A stretch of 17,228 nucleotides of DNA from Bacillota bacterium (GTDB lineage Bacteria; Bacillota; Clostridia; Peptostreptococcales; Anaerovoracaceae). Positions 15,638-17,228 of this stretch are shown piece after piece. The translations under genes and the position numbers were made by a program. Location of the stretch: NCBI GenBank assembly GCA_017621195.1, contig JAGATO010000091.1, forward strand, positions 1-17,228. Reading direction: 5' to 3'. The notes beneath the pieces were generated by a model that made no database searches, had not been told where the DNA came from, and saw only the letters and a program-made list of their open reading frames with translations. Each line of letters starts with the position of its first letter. Within the stretch, counting starts at the first letter, position 1.

Positions 15638-15666
15638 TTGACATTTGTCCATAGGTAAGGTACACT
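15638..15666 (+). promoter_or_regulatory. Promoter of the SRP RNA gene
   Basis: TTGACA (15638-15643), a 17-base spacer and TACACT (15661-15666). A perfect -35 with a 4-of-6 -10. A small inverted repeat CACTA-ATG-TAGTG (15663-15675) overlaps the -10 and the likely start site near 15673. Confidence 0.7.
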
Positions 15667-15708
15667 AATGTAGTGCATAAATTGCCTTTTAGTGGCTTCG
15701 TGAAACGT

Positions 15709-15801
15709 GGTCTGGGTCCTGCGCAATAAGAATCTGTGAACCTCGTCAGGTCCGGAAGGAAGCAGCGATAAGCGGAATCTCTTATGTGCCGCAGATCAGC
15801 C
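15709..15801 (+). ncRNA. ffs: Signal recognition particle RNA (small bacterial type)
   Basis: The central domain carries the universal SRP signature: GTGAACC, then GTCAGGTCCGGAAGGAAGCA, with the GGAA tetraloop and the asymmetric loop that bind the Ffh M domain. The arms pair around it (CTGCG/CGCAG and ATAAGA/TCTTAT), closing at GGTCTGGG and ATCAGCC. The length of about 93 nt fits the short 4.5S-like form with no Alu domain. The 5' end could lie up to about 35 bases earlier, at the predicted promoter start. With Ffh it directs membrane proteins to the translocon. The ffs-dnaX order is usual in Bacillota. Confidence 0.93.
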
Positions 15802-15840
15802 TTTTCCAAAGATCGCGGAGCCGCTAAAGGGCAATTTTTT
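15799..15840 (+). terminator. Intrinsic terminator after the SRP RNA
   Basis: GCCTTTT (15799-15805) pairs with AAAGGGC (15826-15832), including one G-U pair. An inner GCGG/CCGC hairpin adds to the stem, and six T follow at 15835-15840. It separates the SRP RNA from dnaX and overlaps the last bases of the mature RNA. Confidence 0.7.
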
Positions 15841-15853
15841 CATAACCGGAAGT

Positions 15854-15867
15854 TGGCCTTCGGGCCA
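15854..15867 (+). other. UUCG-loop hairpin in the dnaX leader
   Basis: TGGCC-TTCG-GGCCA is a very stable small hairpin between the SRP RNA terminator and the dnaX ribosome binding site. No T-run follows it. It may only set the mRNA 5' structure; no promoter dedicated to dnaX was recognised. Confidence 0.4.
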
Positions 15868-15899
15868 TGGGTGACGGAGTATGGGAAGGAGGAGATCGC

Positions 15900-17228
15900 A
15901 TGTATCAGGCGCTGTATCGGAGCTTTCGGCCGGAGACCTTCGACGGGATCCTGGGTCAGGAGCACATCGTTCGGATATTGAAGAACCAGCTGGACACCGG
16001 AACGACGAGCCACGCGTATCTGTTCTGCGGAACGAGAGGAACGGGAAAGACATCCACCGCCAGAATTCTGGCCAAGGGGATGAACTGTCTGGCCCCGGAG
16101 GGCGGACGGCCCTGCGGCGTCTGCGAAAACTGCGTCAGCATCAAAAACGGCACGTTCATGGACGTGATCGAGATCGACGCTGCCTCCAACAACGGCGTGG
16201 AAAACATCCGTGAGCTGCGCGAAAGCGTGAAGTATCCGCCGGTGGCGGGACGGTGCAAGGTCTACATCATCGACGAGGTCCACATGTTGTCCACGGGAGC
16301 GTTCAACGCCCTGCTGAAGACGCTGGAAGAACCGCCGGAGAACGTGATGTTCATTCTGGCCACCACGGAGGTGCACAAACTTCCGGCCACCATTTTGTCC
16401 CGCTGTCTGCGGCTGGATTTCAAACGGGTTCCGGAGCGCCAGCTGAAGGATGGAATGCGCAAGATCTGCCAGCAGCTGGGAATCGCCGTGGAGGAGAGCG
16501 CCCTGGGCCTGATCTGCGCCAACGCCGACGGATCGGTGCGCGACGGGCTGAGCCTGCTGGATCAGTGCATTTCCGGCGGCGGAACTTCGGTCAGCCGCGA
16601 TGAGGTTCTGGAGCTGATCGGCGCTTCCGGCGAAGAGGTGTTGATGGAGCTGACCGATTACGTGACGGGCGGCCAGGTAGCAAGAGCCCTGCTTCTCCTG
16701 AACAGGGTGCTGGCCGACGGAAAGGATGTCCGTCAGCTGATGAAGGACTGGATCGAACACTTCCGGAGCCTTCTGATGACCAAATATATCAAACATCCGG
16801 AAGAGGTTCTGAACCTCTCCACGGAAAACGTGGAGCGAATCCGAAGCCAGAGCGAACGGCTGTCTCTCCCGGTGATCAATAACAGCATTTTGGAGCTGTC
16901 CAAGACGTTGGCGGACGCCAAGTGGTCTACCCAGCCCCGGGTGCTTCTGGAGCTGGCCATCGTCCGGCTGGGAAGCGGCGACGGCGTACAGCCCCTGAGT
17001 CAGCGCATGGCGGTGCAGCCGATCACGGCAGTACCGTCGCCTCCGTCGCAGGAGGCTGTGCCCCGGACATCGATGACGCAGGAGGCAACGGCCGGATTGC
17101 CGCCGGAGAACGTTGGATTGCCGCCGGAAGGAGAAGGCTCGGACGCGGTCGATGACGTTCCGCCCTGGGAGTGGCCGGAGGACACGGCTGTTGCGGTGGA
17201 ACAGCACGGTTCGCAGCCTCAGGTGGAG
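15900..17228 (+). CDS. dnaX: DNA polymerase III subunit tau/gamma, N-terminal 443 codons (runs off right edge)
   Basis: The clamp-loader ATPase of the replicative polymerase. ATG 15900 follows GGAAGGAGG, and the frame is open to the last base. Walker A is GTRGTGKT (44-51), the zinc cysteines are C63, C72, C75 and C78, Walker B is YIIDEVH (123-129) and the SRC sensor is at 167-169. These positions nearly coincide with the E. coli numbering. The collar domain III spans about 240-365. After residue 370 the sequence becomes Pro/Glu-rich linker with two copies of GLPPE seven residues apart. Any frameshift site making the short gamma form would lie in or beyond this linker, and no A-rich slippery site is seen in the part present. 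The gene follows the SRP RNA. Confidence 0.95.
   Translation, partial: MYQALYRSFRPETFDGILGQEHIVRILKNQLDTGTTSHAYLFCGTRGTGKTSTARILAKGMNCLAPEGGRPCGVCENCVSIKNGTFMDVIEIDAASNNGVENIRELRESVKYPPVAGRCKVYIIDEVHMLSTGAFNALLKTLEEPPENVMFILATTEVHKLPATILSRCLRLDFKRVPERQLKDGMRKICQQLGIAVEESALGLICANADGSVRDGLSLLDQCISGGGTSVSRDEVLELIGASGEEVLMELTDYVTGGQVARALLLLNRVLADGKDVRQLMKDWIEHFRSLLMTKYIKHPEEVLNLSTENVERIRSQSERLSLPVINNSILELSKTLADAKWSTQPRVLLELAIVRLGSGDGVQPLSQRMAVQPITAVPSPPSQEAVPRTSMTQEATAGLPPENVGLPPEGEGSDAVDDVPPWEWPEDTAVAVEQHGSQPQVE
17094..17128 (+). repeat. 14-base direct repeat in the dnaX linker
   Basis: GGATTGCCGCCGGA occurs at 17094-17107 and 17115-17128, a 21-base period encoding GLPPENV and GLPPEGE. It is probably a local in-frame duplication in the unstructured linker of tau. 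Confidence 0.7.

Noticed and set aside
15840..17207. 455-codon minus-strand frame opposite dnaX
   Set aside because: It is a shadow of dnaX. The plus strand carries Walker A/B and the zinc finger in the expected places.
1..17228. CRISPR arrays, insertion sequences, tRNA genes or prophage parts
   Set aside because: No regularly spaced repeats, transposase motifs, tRNA cloverleaf sequences or phage genes were found on either strand.

Overview
The window looks like a chromosomal housekeeping segment of a GC-rich member of the Bacillota, most likely class Clostridia. The evidence is a T-box leader RNA, AAGGAGG-type ribosome binding sites, a small SRP RNA directly upstream of dnaX, a PcrA-type helicase, and a TGS-domain nucleoside kinase of the clostridial kind. 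I see no tRNA or rRNA gene, insertion sequence, prophage or CRISPR array. Species-level placement is not possible from what I can see.

Left part (1-2953, mostly minus strand). A consensus sigma-A promoter (TTGACA-17-TATAAT) at 2953-2925 drives a T-box leader RNA (about 2918-2641) that ends in an intrinsic terminator. Its likely specifier is UUC (Phe), and its UGGU acceptor-pairing bulge fits a tRNA with A73. The genes behind it on the same strand are a phenylacetate-CoA ligase (2394-1096), a tandem-ACT-domain protein (1077-697) and, 67 bases further on, a second, CapK/PaaK-like adenylate-forming enzyme that runs off the left edge. Between the terminator and paaK, on the opposite strand, lies a 44-codon cysteine-rich, hydrophobic mini-protein gene with a strong ribosome binding site.

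Middle part (3075-12628, plus strand). One extended -10 promoter precedes a run of closely spaced genes: TGS-type nucleoside/uridine kinase, pcrA, ligA, an AIR-synthase-related protein of unknown substrate, and a phosphoglucomutase/phosphomannomutase. A separate promoter then serves a permuted NlpC/P60-like (papain-fold) protein, which ends at a terminator hairpin.

Right part (12629-17228). Arginase (rocF) and an IlvD/Edd-family dehydratase lie on the minus strand. The dehydratase is full length but is broken by one in-frame TAA. The rocF leader is about 185 nt long, is rich in hairpins and contains an intrinsic terminator about 28 nt before the start codon, so regulation by attenuation or a riboswitch is possible. 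On the plus strand, diverging from the dehydratase, are the SRP RNA gene with its own promoter and terminator, and then dnaX, which runs off the right edge.

How the genes work together: the left operon probably activates aryl acids made from phenylalanine (or other aromatic amino acids) and is expressed when charged tRNA-Phe is scarce. The middle operon is replication, repair and nucleotide/sugar-phosphate housekeeping. Arginase is an amino-acid catabolic gene with its own leader-level control. The best candidates for something undescribed are the Phe-T-box/paaK arrangement with its antisense mini-gene, the rocF leader RNA, and the interrupted dehydratase.
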